A stretch of DNA of 64,000 nucleotides. Origin: Pomacea canaliculata (taxonomy: Eukaryota > Mollusca > Gastropoda > Architaenioglossa > Ampullariidae). The translations under genes were made by a program, and so were the position numbers. A model generated the notes under the pieces. The model saw only the letters and a list, made by a program, of their open reading frames with translations, made no database searches and was not told where the DNA came from. The stretch covers positions 22,326,927-22,390,926 of the forward strand of contig NC_037594.1 of NCBI RefSeq assembly GCF_003073045.1. Direction: 5' to 3'. Of this stretch, positions 22,473 through 36,254 are shown piece after piece. The first letter of the stretch is position 1, and every line of letters starts with the position of its first letter.

Positions 22473-22851
22473 TGTGTAAGGAATGCCAACTTTAGGTGTC
22501 TGATCAATAAAAGTTCAGGGTTTAGAGGTAACTTTAGGGGAAATCCGTTCTGCCACAAACTCTAGCGAAAGATGAACTTGGGAAGATAACGAGTTGAGAC
22601 CGTAGTTTATGACAGATGGAAGCACGATTGTTAATGTCTGTCCGTCGTCTCTCTTGACAACAGGTGACCATTTATTTTTTAATGCTTGCTAACATCTCCA
22701 ACACTTCCATTAAATATGTAAAACAGTGATGTAGTAAGGAATTTGTTCATTAACGTTGGCTTTAATATATATACAAATATGGTTTTTGTTCTAGGCGGAT
22801 TTATCTCAGAGCCTGCGAAAAGATTTTGAGAGCTTCTCCCATCAAGACAAA

Positions 22852-25069
22852 ATGTGGACAGTTTTCTTTGCAATCCTCTGTATGGTGCTTGTAATGGTGA
22901 AGTTTGTCAACTGGCTGGCCGGCCTGGCCAGTGTTCATTCTTCTCCTTCTGATCACTATGTTTTGATCACGGGCTGTGACTCTGGGTTTGGCCGCTGCCT
23001 TGCCCGTCGCCTTGACAACGTGGGGTACCGTGTCTTTGGGGCATGCCTGACGCCAGGAGCCGTTGAGGAGTTGAAGCTAACGTCACGCCACCTGCTGCCC
23101 TTTGTAATGGATGTAACTAAAGACGATGACATCGAAAAGGCGTTCACCTTGATCACTTCTGCCTTACCAGAAAACCGCGGTATGCGAATTTTACTTCTTT
23201 TCTTCCTTTCCTTTGTTCTTTTTTTTCCCCTGGTTCTCATCTTATTAAACATGCTTGAATCATTTTACAAGGACTTCTTACCCTTAAAAAAAGCATAAAG
23301 ATGAGGTAAACATCAGTGGTATGTCTATTTTTATGGACTGAAAGTATTTGTTCGAAAATTGTCAATGGATTGATTTGTACTGACTGGAGTTATCATTAGA
23401 CAAATACTTCATTTAGGTTTTCATCATTTTCTATACTTTTTTATTTATAAAACAGGCTTGTGGGCAGTTGTGAACAACGCAGGAATTACGGGCCCCATAG
23501 GGGCTGCCGAATGGCTGTCTCGCACCGACTTTCTAGCACCGCTGCAGGTCAACGTCCTGGGAATGACCCAGGTCACCAAGAAATTCTTGCCTCTGATTCG
23601 TAGAGAGCGAGGCCGTGTGGTGAACACAACAAGCGTCCTTGGACGAGTGGCTGTAGGTCCGGCGCCGTACGTTGTGTCCAAATATGCGGCTGTGGGTTTT
23701 ACAGAAATCCTAAGGTACTGGCTTACTTCAAAGGGAGATGTGTGCATTTTATTTATTTAATGAGCTTTAAAACACTTTTTTTTTTACAATAGGACCTTGG
23801 GTGAATGAATGGCATCAAGAGGCCAAAAAAAAAAAACCAATTTTGTTCCCATTCATAAATGCAAGTTTTCAGACCACCAGTGAAAGTTCTTGAGATTATA
23901 GCCCCTCTCTTTACCCGATAAAAATATTGGAGGTGTTATCGAGTACCAAACAAAAGTACCCAACAATGCACACGTGTTAGCATCATCGCGACAGTTTATC
24001 TCTGATGTCATGCTTTCATGCATAAAAGTATGTTTGCCGTTTGATAACAAATAATAACTAAAGATCACCTTTCACATCCGGTTTATACAAAAACCTCTTA
24101 TCTTACCTCTTACGTTTTCACACACGCTTCCTACCCGACACCAAATCGTCAATATTTTCAGACCCCCGAGGCAAATTTTTATGACGCGGTTTATGCGTTG
24201 AGAAACCTGGGTAGAGCTGTTTCTTTACTTTGTAGGTGATAGGACACGGCAAGTTTGCGGTTTTAACAAAGTTCTGTAAAACATAGCCTATTGCATCATG
24301 CTTTCTAAAATGTTGTCTTACCCAGTTCTGAAGTCTGAAATCGGGGAAGAGTACGTTTGTTTAGGTTTCTTTTAATTTTTTTGTTTTATTGTACTTTATT
24401 TTGCAATTCTAGACGCGAGCTGGCGCCGCAGGGTGTAACGGTCCATTCCATTGAACCGGGTGCGTATGCAACCAACATCACCAACTCCGACCTGATGCAG
24501 CAGTCTATGCAGCAAACTTTGGCTGCTGCTCCACCCGACGTGCGCCGCTATTACGGCAACCGTTATGCAGATAAGTGTAAGTCATCAGTGCTACGTACCT
24601 TTTTAGTACGGTAACAATTATGTGGACAGAACATAAGCAAACTGTATAACGGCTTGAAAACAACACTTACATCGACAAACGTGGGTAAGCGCCATAATGA
24701 GCTATCGACTTTTTTGCGCAAAGTGGTGATTTGCTATTTGATATTTTATGATATTTGAATGTAGCCTTGATAACATATGCTTGTACGATTTTAATTTTAT
24801 TTTACCTCTCCGAATCACTAATCCTGATTTATCTCTTTTTTGATTTTGCAGTGATGGAGACAGTAGAACTGATGAATCGTTTCTTGACCGGCACGAACTT
24901 AGAGGAAGTGGTGGACGCTTACCTGCATGCTTTAACTTCGAGACGACCCTTGAGTCGCTATGTGGTCGGATGGAACGGAAACATCGTCTTCCGGACTTTA
25001 TGGATGATGCCATCGTGGGTGACAGATTTGCTAGTCCGTGCAGTGTTCCCTGCCCCCAGTGGACAGTGA
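22852..25069 (+). CDS. Short-chain dehydrogenase/reductase, retinol / 17-beta-hydroxysteroid dehydrogenase type (4 exons)
   Basis: NAD(P)-dependent oxidoreductase of the classical SDR superfamily, nearest in look to the RDH/HSD17B6/DHRS9/BDH1 group. The substrate (retinol, steroid or hydroxybutyrate) cannot be fixed. Exons are 22,852-23,179, 23,456-23,714, 24,413-24,576 and 24,852-25,069, giving 322 aa, about the family length. An N-terminal hydrophobic segment (residues 3-25) suggests membrane anchoring, as in microsomal members. The cofactor motif TGCDSGFG is at 40-47, NNAG at 116-119, catalytic Ser at about 169, and YVVSK at 181-185. The PG motif (IEPGAYAT) opens exon 3. An acceptor at about 22,795 shortly before the ATG, and a possible donor at 22,663 (gacaacag/gtgacc), suggest a non-coding first exon. 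All phases join and no damage is seen. Confidence 0.88.
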
Positions 25070-26906
25070 CCAGGTCTCTCTTTTTTTTTTTTTTTTTTTT
25101 TTTGCTTCCCTGCTCAGTTTAAGGCCAAATGGGAGACAATGTTACCCTGCACCAAAATTCTGCGATGTTGAACAAGTTGTATGCGTTTGTTCTAAAACAA
25201 GAAACCCAACGAAGAACATGTCATTAAAATATTTTTTGAACACAGATCTCATTGCTTAATCGAGCTTTATGATTTTTCTATTTATGTACGTTTGCAACTT
25301 CTGTTTACTGAAATTCTGTTAATTTGTATTTGAATGTTGTGAATGCTGGATAATAAGTGTGTGATAATCAGTATTAAAAAAATTAAAACCTGTCATATTG
25401 GTGTTGCTTTTTTTTTTTTTTTTTTTGGGGGGGGGGTTAAAATTACGAGTGTTTTATTAGCGTCACTACAATTGTTGGCTAAGTCGAAAGTTTGAGTCTT
25501 ATCCAGGGAAACAGCGTACTGCTGGTGGTTCTTTGGCCTGGGGGCCTCGTGATAATACGATCGGGGTAAAGATGTGGAGCTGGAGGGAAAGCGTCTTGTT
25601 TCCATAATTACGGTGTTCGTAACTGAGGATCCCGGGACCCTAGTTCTGAAGCGAGGGAAAGTCGCTTACCTGGGGCAACATGGGGAACTTGAGAAAAAGC
25701 GTCTTGTTTCCAAAATTATAAAGCGATGTACAGATCGCGACTCCGCAGATAATGTTTAACCTATGGGTTATAGTTATAAAGCGATGGCAAAGTTTCCCTG
25801 GTGTAAAGAAACATGGATCGAGTAGTGTCCACGGGGTCGAATGTATAAGTTCCCGACCTTCGCCTAGGCAAACGACGTTCTCTCTCTTCATATCTACGGC
25901 CCCTCCCCTGATGTATCATGAAAAGTAACAGCGGAAAAAGGAGCTCGGGATATGTCGGTCAAAGCTCAAAATCTTGTTGTTTAAATGATTTGTTTCAATG
26001 AAATTGGCTGATAATGTTTCTTTAATGTTATACAAATGGTTTTATTCAAGTTATTGTCTGTGTTTTATTGCCACGAACCAGTGATTGGCTATACAACCAG
26101 CCTTCCCATTGTTTTTAACCAGTATAGATAGTTCTGTGTGAAAAAAAATAGGGAATCTCCCTTATCTGAAGCTTCCCATATGAATAGAAACCATGCAACT
26201 ATAAAACATACATACATGACGGGTTCCATCAAAAATTACAGGCCGTGATATTTACTGAAGCTTTATCCCTATCCTAGTCAGCCAAACTCAACGTCGTTGA
26301 CTAGGGATTTCAAATGGTTTTTTTTTTTTTTTTTGTTTTGTTTTGTTTTGTTTTTGTTGTTTGTTTGGATAAGGGGTCAGTAGAGATTGCAAGCCTAAAG
26401 ATAGCTGATGACCTCTCGTATCATTAAGGTGCATAAAGCCCTAACGATACTTCCTGTCGTTTAGAAAGCGTGTACTCTTAGTCTTGGCCCATTATGAGAT
26501 AGCGTTTAGTGAATTATAACATTCGTTTGCATAGAATGTGAGTTCAGGCTTTGTTTTCACTTTGCAAGCGCTCGGTCAACAGAAAAAAAAGTGTTCTCAT
26601 TTGATATCTTCGAGTACGGAATAAAATACGTTGTAGGGATTGTCTCGCTCAGTGAATCACGGATATTTTTAGTAAAAGTAGTCATTGTTTCTGTACTTCT
26701 CTTGACCAGAGAACAGTAATTTAATATCCCACCAACATTGGTTTTTTGAGATTAAATATTGAATAATATCGCAGTGACTGAGAATGAAAAGCAAATGATC
26801 AGCAGAATCCCTTTGCGTGGTATGGCGAGTGAGAATTTGCTAGTCCTTCTAAAACATAGATTTTCTTCTCTGGAAATGAGCTCGAAACAAACTGATCACT
26901 CGTAGA
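25070..26906. other. SDR 3' UTR and intergenic sequence; homopolymers and a diverged duplication
   Basis: A T run at about 25,081-25,103 follows the SDR stop, and ATTAAA at 25,373 is the best candidate polyadenylation signal. T and G homopolymers lie at 25,410-25,437. Between 25,570 and 25,730 the phrase aaagcgtcttgtttccaaaa recurs about 110 bp apart, a diverged tandem duplication. A (TTTTG)n stretch is at about 26,320-26,360. No gene is seen. Confidence 0.4.
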
Positions 26907-29900
26907 ATGGTGAAAGCACTGGGTGACCTGTGCCTTGGCTGCATACAGCAGCATCTGGACTCTATTCCCAATCTTGGTTCCAATCTTCCTACTTTGTACA
27001 AAGAGCGCCTCATAGAACGTTGGCCTACCATGATATGCTTCACAAAAGCTATCTTCCTCATATCTGTTATAACCTCTTAAGTCCCTCTTTACGGCACATA
27101 AAATTGTACATGTGCCAGCAAGTGGATGATCATTTCTTGACATTATTGGCAGATGCACAATGTCAGCTGGAGGTTCTTGTTGTCAATGGCTGTTCCAGTG
27201 TTACAGGTATGACTGACACAGAAACTGTATGGAGGTATTTTTTAGTGTCAACATTATTGAGTTTATATAAGATTATTGTGTTCAAGTATACTTATAATCA
27301 TTATAATTATATACATTGCTCATATAAGGGAAATATTTTTGCATATACTAATTTATGAAATGACGATTTGTTGACACTTTACTACACACACGTACAGCAC
27401 CTCTGTGGAATCAAAAACTTTGTTTTAAAAAATTGTAGCATTCAAATGGGAATCTTAGCTTTATATATATATATAAATACAGTTGTTACCTCCAAAGACA
27501 TAAGCATCCTAATATTTTAATATACATAATGGAAAATATGTGTCTCCATCTAGTTGTTGAGTCATTTGTTGCAGCTTTGAAAGTCAGATGGTTTTATTTG
27601 TATTAAAGTAATCAACAGCATTTGCTACATACAAGATCAAGCAGATTGCAACAAAACTTCCAGGGTTCTTTTCATTTTCATCAGATGTTGGAATACAGTC
27701 TATAACAAGAGGGCAGAACAAGCTTTGTGTGCTAGAGCTAAAAAAGTTACCCAAGCTTACATCTGCTGGATTAGCAGCTTTAGTTTCTCCTACTCTGTGG
27801 AAAGTGGCTATCAAACGATGTCCCCTTATGACTTCTAATGGTAAGACTTGTCACTATTAGGACACCATATATAAGACAGTTCTTAGTTAAACAATAGTAA
27901 CAAAACATGTATGGTGTCCTGAAGTAACTTAAGGTAACATTTATGAACATAGTTTTCTTATGAAACTAAATAATGAAAGAACATAATGGAGAGGCTCTAA
28001 GGACTAAACTACCAATATTTTGGTAGCATAAAGGTGTCCGCATGCATACTGCTACTGATATGGATATTTGCTTGTTGACAGGATTATCAACACTAGCACA
28101 GAACTGCTGTGGCATAAAGGTACTCCACGTCACCCATTGTCTAAAGCTGGATAGACACGCTTACTCCTTGGTGGCTGCTGCTCTGAGCTCCACCCTAGTA
28201 AGAACATATCTTGGTGCTCTCTGCTCATGGTCCAGTGCTGGTAAAATAATGCCTTTAAAACCACGTGCTGGCTTTTTAAAAGATCCCTTGAGGATCTCTA
28301 TTCTTGAGAAACACTGGTGAGAATTTACCCTTGATTTTCCTTACTGTTAATCCATTGTTGATAAAAAATCTCCTTTTGAGTATTAATATTATGAATGGAA
28401 TGCTATTTAAAATGGATGTTTTGGACATTTCATTTATTTTTCTAATCAAAATGGTTTTCTTGAGATTTGTAAAGGACAAAGCATGAAGACTGTCTTGATG
28501 AAATGTGTTTTGACAATTACTTTCTTGCATCTTTACAGGAAGAATTAGGCCTAGGAGGCCAGGGTGTAACAGACGAGGAGGTGAGGAAACTGTCAGAAAA
28601 CTGCCCCAACTTAAGAAAGTAAGATTCATTGTATTGAGACTACAAGAGGTCATTTTGTTTAAGATGTGTACTAATTAGTAGGAACTGTAGTTTTCAAAGT
28701 TTTCTTGGCAGGGATGGTAGACAATATCACTGAGGTCAGTACTGTAGATTAGTAGATGGTAGTGTTGAATGGGACAGGTTTAGTATTTGAATTACATATT
28801 GACCTTTTGCATTAATACATCCTTTTCTCACTAATATGTTTAGATCACTGCAGTCTAGAAGAAAAGTAATACTGTTATACATGCAAGACACAAAGAGGAA
28901 TCAAGGAGTGAATACTAAGGACAGAGGGTATCATAAATCTGCAGAGGAAGATGAGCAGGCGAGCTAGTCAATTGACTATAATCACAACTATTGACAACTA
29001 TGTTGATTGATGTAATAAGTAATGCTCATAAAACAGATGTACTTTTAGTCCACATTTCAAAAATTTGATGGTGGATAGAAGTTATAGAAGGGAAGAGAGT
29101 TTCACTGTTTCCAGCACAATAACTAAAAATCCAGGGACTAATGTGGTTGTTCTGGTAATAAGGATAGAGAACATGCAGTTCTCAGACAAATGTAGGGCAA
29201 GGAAGTTCAGAGAAAAGGGCAGGAGCCTGCAAAAGAAAATTAAAGCACAGCATGAACAGTTTGTACTGAATTCCAGAAACAACTGCTGCATGAGTATGTT
29301 CAAAAAAATCTTATGTCATTCTCACCTTATTGCAATTTCTCATTTTGCTTTTTCATCCTTCCCATTCAAACTGTGAAAGTTTAACAACTGCTGGACTGTG
29401 TGCTGTGAAATACGAGAAAGATTAGAAAAGTTCTTACAGGGAAATGAAGCTGAAGTTAGACATCTTTTAAAGCAAAAAAAAAAAAAGAATTATTTCTCTC
29501 TAACAAGAACTCGGTTGCAGATAATGTTTCATTTTCAGCTTTCAAAGAATGTACTGAAACTAGAATAGCATCTAAGATTGTTCAAAGTAGTTTTAAAAAT
29601 AATATTCTGTATTTGATCCTGAATTTTTCAGGTTGGATCTGTCGGGTGCAAAACATGTAGGTAAAGAAGCATTGATCAAGGTAAGTTGAAACTTAGTAAA
29701 ATGGAAATTTGAAAAGATTAGTAATTGCAATATTACTGTTGTTTATTGCTTATTGCTTACGACTGGAATTAGATTGTTAATTTGGTAATGTAGAAGCAAA
29801 TGTTGGTGGAGTTCCTCTTCACTTCTCTTCTCCCCCCACCCCTACAAAAAAGTAAAGCATTTTAACAATCTGTTGTTTCTTTCAATCTTGACTTTTACAT

Positions 29901-31980
29901 TTTTTGACATCTGGTATCTGAATTTACACTCACCCACAGGAAACCAGCTGCAAGTTTGACCTTACATCTTTGTAGCCTCTGCTTTACCCATAGTTTCTTC
30001 ATCTACAATAGTATTTAGAGTTTAGTGACAATGCGAGCATGATATTTGACTCCTGTCTTATCTCAATGTTATTCTTTATAGCTTTTTCAAGGCTGCACGA
30101 AGCTCGAGAGCTTAGATCTATCATATTGCAGTCGTCTGGCACAAGCAGAGGAGTGCCAAGCTTTATGGACCCTGCCACAGTCCCTCAAAGAGCTGTCTCT
30201 GTGCGGCATCCTAGTTGAGGATGAGCAGGTTTTTGTGGAAGGCATGCAGCGACTGCGGTCTCTTACCTCTGTTCGTCTGTGTGGTGTAATGGCACTTAAT
30301 GACACCACTTTGACTCAGGTCAGCTTTTGCATAAAACTGTTTCTTTTGTATGGTATGCCTTTCAGGATACTCATCTATATTGCAGTATTTGAGATGAGTT
30401 TGTTCAGCAGGTAATGTATGTCATAAAAGTAACCTTTTGACCTTTTGATGATTTCTGTCCATTTTGTTTATAGATTTTGAAACACATTGGACCCAGATTA
30501 GAATCTCTTGACATCAGTGGTGGGTTCTGCAGAAATTTGACAGATGAAGGCCTGAAGGCTGTGACCAAGTACTGTGTGAAGCTGGAGGAATTGTGCCTCA
30601 GTCTTCTAGGGCAGATCCAGGGACTGACACTTATTCCCATGTTTCAGCAGCAGGAACGAGCAGTTTGCTTTAAGAAACTCTATCTGAGCTGCAAAATGGT
30701 GAGACAAAAACAATTATTCTTTTTAGATAATCAAATGATTTTATTGTGCAAAATGATAGTGGGTTTTATAGTGTTATAAAAAGTTATTTCCTCTTTTGTT
30801 GCACCATTTGCTTTTTGAAAACAACTGAATAAGTTGTTAATTTAAAAGGCAAAGATGTCTTCCAGTCTGGGTATTCCGTTTATGTGTGCAGCTGGACCTC
30901 TCTGTCTTGTCTTTGGTGACTGTGATGTGCCATGAACTTACACTTCTTGAGTTGTCTGGCCATACATTGGTGAATGATGAAATACTGTACCAGCTTGCTG
31001 AAAACTGTCCCAAGCTGTCTCATTTGGGAATCAAAGGGTGCAGGCAGGTACGTTCATGTGTAGATACAGATTAGTTGCAGAAGTATGTGCTTGTTGTGAG
31101 TGAAAGGGCAATATATGCATGTGTGCACACACATTTAAGCTTGCAAGCATGCAGATTAAAGTAATGTGATTTAAGTTTATTTTGGGGTATGTTTCATGTG
31201 TGTCTTCACATATCTGTCTGATTAGGTTACTGATGATGCTATTTGCGAGATAGCACGCTGCTGCCCAATCAAGAGCCTAGTGCTCTCAGGCATCCACAAC
31301 TTAACAGACAAATGTATTTTTGCCCTGGCCAATAGCTGTCCACATCTAAAGGAAATTTACCTGAATGGCTGTGCTCAGATCTCCCCTGCTGCCGTCAGAT
31401 ATCTTTCTGTAAGCATCCTCTTAATTTTTGATTGTGGAAACCTAAAAATTACTTTTAGACAAATAGATTATATATACCCAATGTTTGCATGGTTTAAATT
31501 TAATATTAAAAATACATGAATTTTAAAAGTTTTGTCTTGGGTTGTTAACAATTTTTAAAGATTATTATTTCCTGATTTTATTATTTATTAGCTATTCCAT
31601 TGAAAAAGCTGTGATTCTTTTGTGCACTTCACTTCATAACAAAAAGACTAGTGATACAAAACGTGAATAGAACACCAGTTTAAAAGAAGTGTGCTATCTG
31701 TTATTATTGGCATTGAAATATTCCTTGAGGGCTGTATTTAAAAACATAACAAAGACGCCACATGATGAGAAATAAGAAATTGGAGAGGATTTGTGTTGAC
31801 AATCCAACTATGTGTTATCTATAACAAAACCATTCCATGATTTTGCTGCAGGACTGCTGCATCACCAGGTTATTTGTTTGCCATGTTATTCCCAATGCTG
31901 TTCCTAACCAGCTGATGGCTAAAAACTTGGACACTGGTGAATTTTGCCGCATGGATCTTCTGTCGTCAAGTGTATCATGA
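26907..31980 (+). CDS. Leucine-rich-repeat protein, AMN1/FBXL-like cysteine-containing LRRs (10 exons)
   Basis: Exons are 26,907-27,206, 27,685-27,840, 28,082-28,197, 28,539-28,618, 29,632-29,680, 30,082-30,318, 30,474-30,698, 30,892-31,047, 31,226-31,408 and 31,852-31,980. All borders are AG/GT and phases agree from exon 1 to the stop. The N-terminus (LGDLCLGCIQQHLDSIPNL, then LYKERLIERW) resembles the leading segment of AMN1-type proteins. The body is a chain of LRRs of the cysteine-containing kind: VTDVGIQSI, LKLDRHAYSL, LESLDLSYCSRL, LESLDISGG.RNLTDEGLKAV, VTDDAICEIARCCP. These occur in F-box/LRR substrate receptors, but I see no F-box. In exon 1 the frame changes near 27,023 (W then needs one extra G to read AYHDM). 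With one base added the coding sum is 1,632 nt and 543 aa, so a missing base, probably in the assembly, is likely. A role as a protein-binding scaffold or ubiquitin-ligase adaptor is inference. Confidence 0.75.
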
Positions 31981-34900
31981 CTAAAAAATGAAAATGATCT
32001 TATTCTGTGATACGAGAGTTATGTGCACCTTTTCTTTTCATACCTTTTTGTTGGGGATTCATGAACTGCTCATATACATAAATATTGTCACTTTACTGAA
32101 CTGATATGGCACGTGAAGTACAATTGCCTTTAGCACAATCTAATGGCATGATGGACTATGGTAGTCACTTTAGCACATCATCAGCATTCATGACTTGACT
32201 GGTGCCAGCTGATGATCTAAGCTTAACATATAAAAGTAGCAAAATGATGAATGCTTTCTGCATACATTGCCATTTGTTCATAATAATTTTGATTTAAAAC
32301 AGCATTCCTGTGAATTCCTAGCTTTCATATGCATCCAGTTGTGCAGCAGAAGGTGATCTTAATTTAGTTCACAAACAGCAAAATGAAGCAAAAGGTAAGA
32401 TCATGATATATTCCAACTATCCAAAATGCCCTAAAAAGAAAATTTAGTCGTTCAATTTCATGTCATGCTACTTCACATGAGGGAGAAGAAATGCACTGTC
32501 TTTAAAGCAAAACATCGATCCTAAAGGGTCAGAACGTTAAAATAAATGAATCTAAATCTGTTGCATCTTTTAATCTATTATACAAAAAAAGCAAATTCAC
32601 AGTAAACTGGCACATACAGTGTCCTTTGAAATTAGAACCTACACTTTTGGGTTATACATTAAAACTTCCTCGTTAAGACTTTCCATATGGTGACTCCATT
32701 TTAGATACAAGATAGGCTATATAAATGCCATCTCTGTTATGGTTACCTTTCCATCACACCTTACAACCAATAGTTTTTGCTCTATTACAACATTTTTGCA
32801 GAAATTTCATGCTAAAAAAAAATTAAATACACTTTTAAAATGGCCAACTGTTTACCCTAAATTACAGTTTTCTGCAGAAATCAATTATATGCTTCATTAA
32901 CAACCTTTTGTAGAAAACGTGTTCATTAAAATATGATTCTTATGATGGACTGTGTGTGCTGTATTGCAGCTTTACGCAGAAATATAATTTTAAAAAAAAT
33001 ACTTTAGGTGCATTTTAAGACAGCACTTTTGTCTATCACAAAATAAGTGCTGTGTAGGTCCGTGACAACAGTGAATAAGTGAGCACGATCAAAAGTAAAA
33101 ACAACAAAGAAAGCTCTATAATATGGTTTTTAAAAGCTTTATTTTAACATTTAAATAAATGAACTTGAACTTATGTGTTTGAAGTCATGTTTTGAAAATG
33201 AAAGACTTAAATTATGACCTGCTCTTGGAAAAATTTAAAGTCTTAATAGGGAGGTTTTACTAATATGATCAGTCTTCTGGGCTGGGTTCTTACCTCCCCT
33301 TTAAGAGGCTTCTGGCAAAATAATGAATTCTCTCGACCAGCAGCAAGGTTCCTCAGCCGTTTCTAGCCATAGTTCATTCCGAATTTGTGATCATGGTCAT
33401 ATATTTCATAATTCAGAGCAATGATTGAATTGCACCAAGTTTGATTCATAGTTTGTGCCATACCTCAAAATTTATATTGTTGGCAACAGAATGGTATGCA
33501 AAGGGGACTAAATGACTGTGCTGTTATTGTTGATCATCAAATGGTAATAGTGCAGACTACCATAAGCCAATCATGGAAGAAGAGTATCAGCAGTATTCAG
33601 TTTTATAAACTGTTATCAAACTTTTATTGCTGTTCGAATGTTTTTATCACTTGCACAATGAACAAATGATTTGTATAAAAGAATTATCTTCATGAAGGAC
33701 ATTTTTTTAATTAAATGACTGTTGGTTTTATCATGAAAAACTTGTTCCCAGAATATTTTTTGTGGTTTCAGAGATTTAACTGCAGCTATACCTGTTATGA
33801 GAGAAATTTGTGCCCTGAAATCTTTGCACTTGTTACTGTTTAGATTATTGTTCTTAGTCTGTTGTGAAGAAAAATGTTGCAATAATCCACTAATCACCAG
33901 ATTAGAATACTATCTCAATATATTGTTGTGGACAAAGTGGAAGTCTGCCTTACAGTTAAATACCAAATCCTTTCAAGAACTCTCTGATCTTTTTGCTTGA
34001 ACTTGAAAGCAGCTGTCATTTTTCAGTGATTGCAAATAGAACTTTGCATGAAGAAAAATGAATTATATTTGCAGGGGTTTTTTAAATGTAATGTTTAATT
34101 ACATATTTGAAATTAATCTGATTTTCTTTTAGGAAGACATGTGCTAGTATGCATCAGAAGTTTGGTTTGCAAGGCTTCTCTGGCAACATTCCGTAAACTT
34201 TACAGGAGTTGGAAAGTACAATGTGGCGTCTCCAGTTTTGAAGACACAAGCAGGACTTTGCTGCATATCCTGACAGTTGGTGTTTGTCGTTTTGGTTAAA
34301 GATTTGTTAGGGTTTTATGTTAAGTTGCAGCAAAGTGATCAGATTTTGCCCTTGATCTCATGTTTTGTGCAAATGCTTTTACATGCTTGTGAAAAACAAA
34401 GTACACTACTAGAATTTTGGTAACAATCTGAAAATCTTAAGTATTATGGCACCACTGTAATATTACTGGATTTGGTAAAATGGCTTTTTTAGTCAAGGAG
34501 TAATTTTTAATTGAAGAGGCAAACATCTTGACACTTATCCGTGCACAGATTTTTTTCAGCACCTGTTCATTCTATGTTAATAGTTCTGTTGTTTTATAAA
34601 TCATGTTCAAGCTAAACTGTCAGCTTTTGAGTTTGTTTTTTTTTTAATCAGTTTCTTTTTGGCATAGATGGAAGATATTAAATAATTATACTGTTGTCTT
34701 GTCATTATAAGGGAAGTTCAATAACATTATTTTTATCTAATTGAGGAAAAGATTTAGTGACACTCTTGTGACAATGGAGGTGTGTGCATGAGTAAAAGTG
34801 ACTTTAAATTCTTTCTTTACTGGGTAGCCGATATTATAGGCAATAATGATTCTTGAACAGATTTCTGATGGTATCCTTAAGGTAACCTTTCTAGTGACAG

Positions 34901-35880
34901 CCACGGACCTAGATTAGTGGCCTGGGTGATCAGCCTTACTGCAGATTACCTTTACAGCCTTTACTAGTTTGTGGAGAATCATAACGATGACAGTTCCCGA
35001 ATGCCTTTTTTTAATTATTATTTAAGCGCTGGCAAATTCCTGGATAGGAAAGTTATTTCTATTACAGAATGGTTTCATGATAATAAAAAAAATAATAACC
35101 TGCCTGCCTATTTGAAAAATTATACTTTTACGCAAAAATATAGAGAGTAACAAACTTTATTCCGAAAAAATTCTTAATATCCAAAACAAAGAGGGGAACA
35201 AACTCTTCATAATTGGAAAACTGCTAGCTGTTAATGACCAGGGACTATAATACAACTTCAAGGTAAAGAGTAAATTTAATGTCAAGAAGACACTGCTGGT
35301 GAGAAATGCTTTACACATACAAATAAGCTTCTGTTAATATCTTGCACATCTGAGATCTTGCGAAAACAGGGTAAACAGGTTGGCGTATTATAACGAATTT
35401 TTCATGTACAATGTGTATCGCTCACTTGTCTTTTGTTTCATTTGCAAACCTAATTTTTGACAGCACAAAACACACACGGCGCTTGAGGGGAGGAGGGATG
35501 AGGAAAATTCAAATTCTCTATTCGCACTCCTCCCCCACCCCCCAACCCCTACGTCTTTTCTCCAAGCAAGCGCCTTTATTAATTAACGTTATTTGCTATT
35601 TTATTTCATTATATATATATTTAGCATTTGCTTCCTACAAGAGTCAGAAACAAACTTTTTTCGCCGTCCCCTCGTGCGGTCTTCACGGTCCTTCGTGTTG
35701 TACGTGCGTGCGCTGAAAAAAATGCGAATTTCGTGTTGTGTTGATAAAATGTCATTACTGTTCCCAAAGTTTACTATACAGCTATTAGAGGTCAGGGTAA
35801 GGTTTATCTTGAACGGGCTAATGATTTAACTAGAAAAACATTTATTAGTCATGCGCTCTATATTCTCAATGTCAGCTACT
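31981..35880 (+). other. LRR gene 3' UTR and intergenic sequence
   Basis: AT-rich, with no coding exon seen on either strand. Candidate polyadenylation hexamers AATAAA occur at 32,541 and 33,174. The real transcript end is not determined. A GC-richer patch with C runs lies at 35,480-35,560. Confidence 0.35.
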
Positions 35881-35931
35881 AAGATGGCGACTTGTGGCTG
35901 TCTCGCCTACGCCATACTTGTCACACTCGGT
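35881..35931 (+). promoter_or_regulatory. Possible first exon / YY1-like core (aagatggcgac) with splice donor
   Basis: aagATGGCGACTTGTGG matches the YY1-type element often found just inside metazoan transcription starts. The frame MATCGCLAYAILVTL runs to a GT donor (cg/gtaaacctg). The same two words occur close together at 44,955-44,978, upstream of the kinase gene. No downstream plus-strand exon was found to join it, so this is only a candidate start site. Confidence 0.25.
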
Positions 35932-36254
35932 AAACCTGATGCTATCTGACCGGACTTCGATGTAACCGTTGTGCCTGTAACAGACTGAGAATGTCTTACT
36001 TCCAGTGTTGTGTGTGTCAATCTGAATGCAGTCGGCATAGCAGGAAGTAAACGTGCAGCTGATTCAATCCTAAGGTTTTATTGGGACGAAATCCTACAAC
36101 GACATACAACATACCATATCCCGGAGCAGGAAAAATAGCGCGGGCCGAAGCAGACCACTTTGCTCATATAATGGCTGCTTTAAAAATAATATTGCTATAT
36201 ATATCTATAGTTGAGCACGCCCCTTTTTATCTGCCGCAAAGGAAGCCCGTGCAT

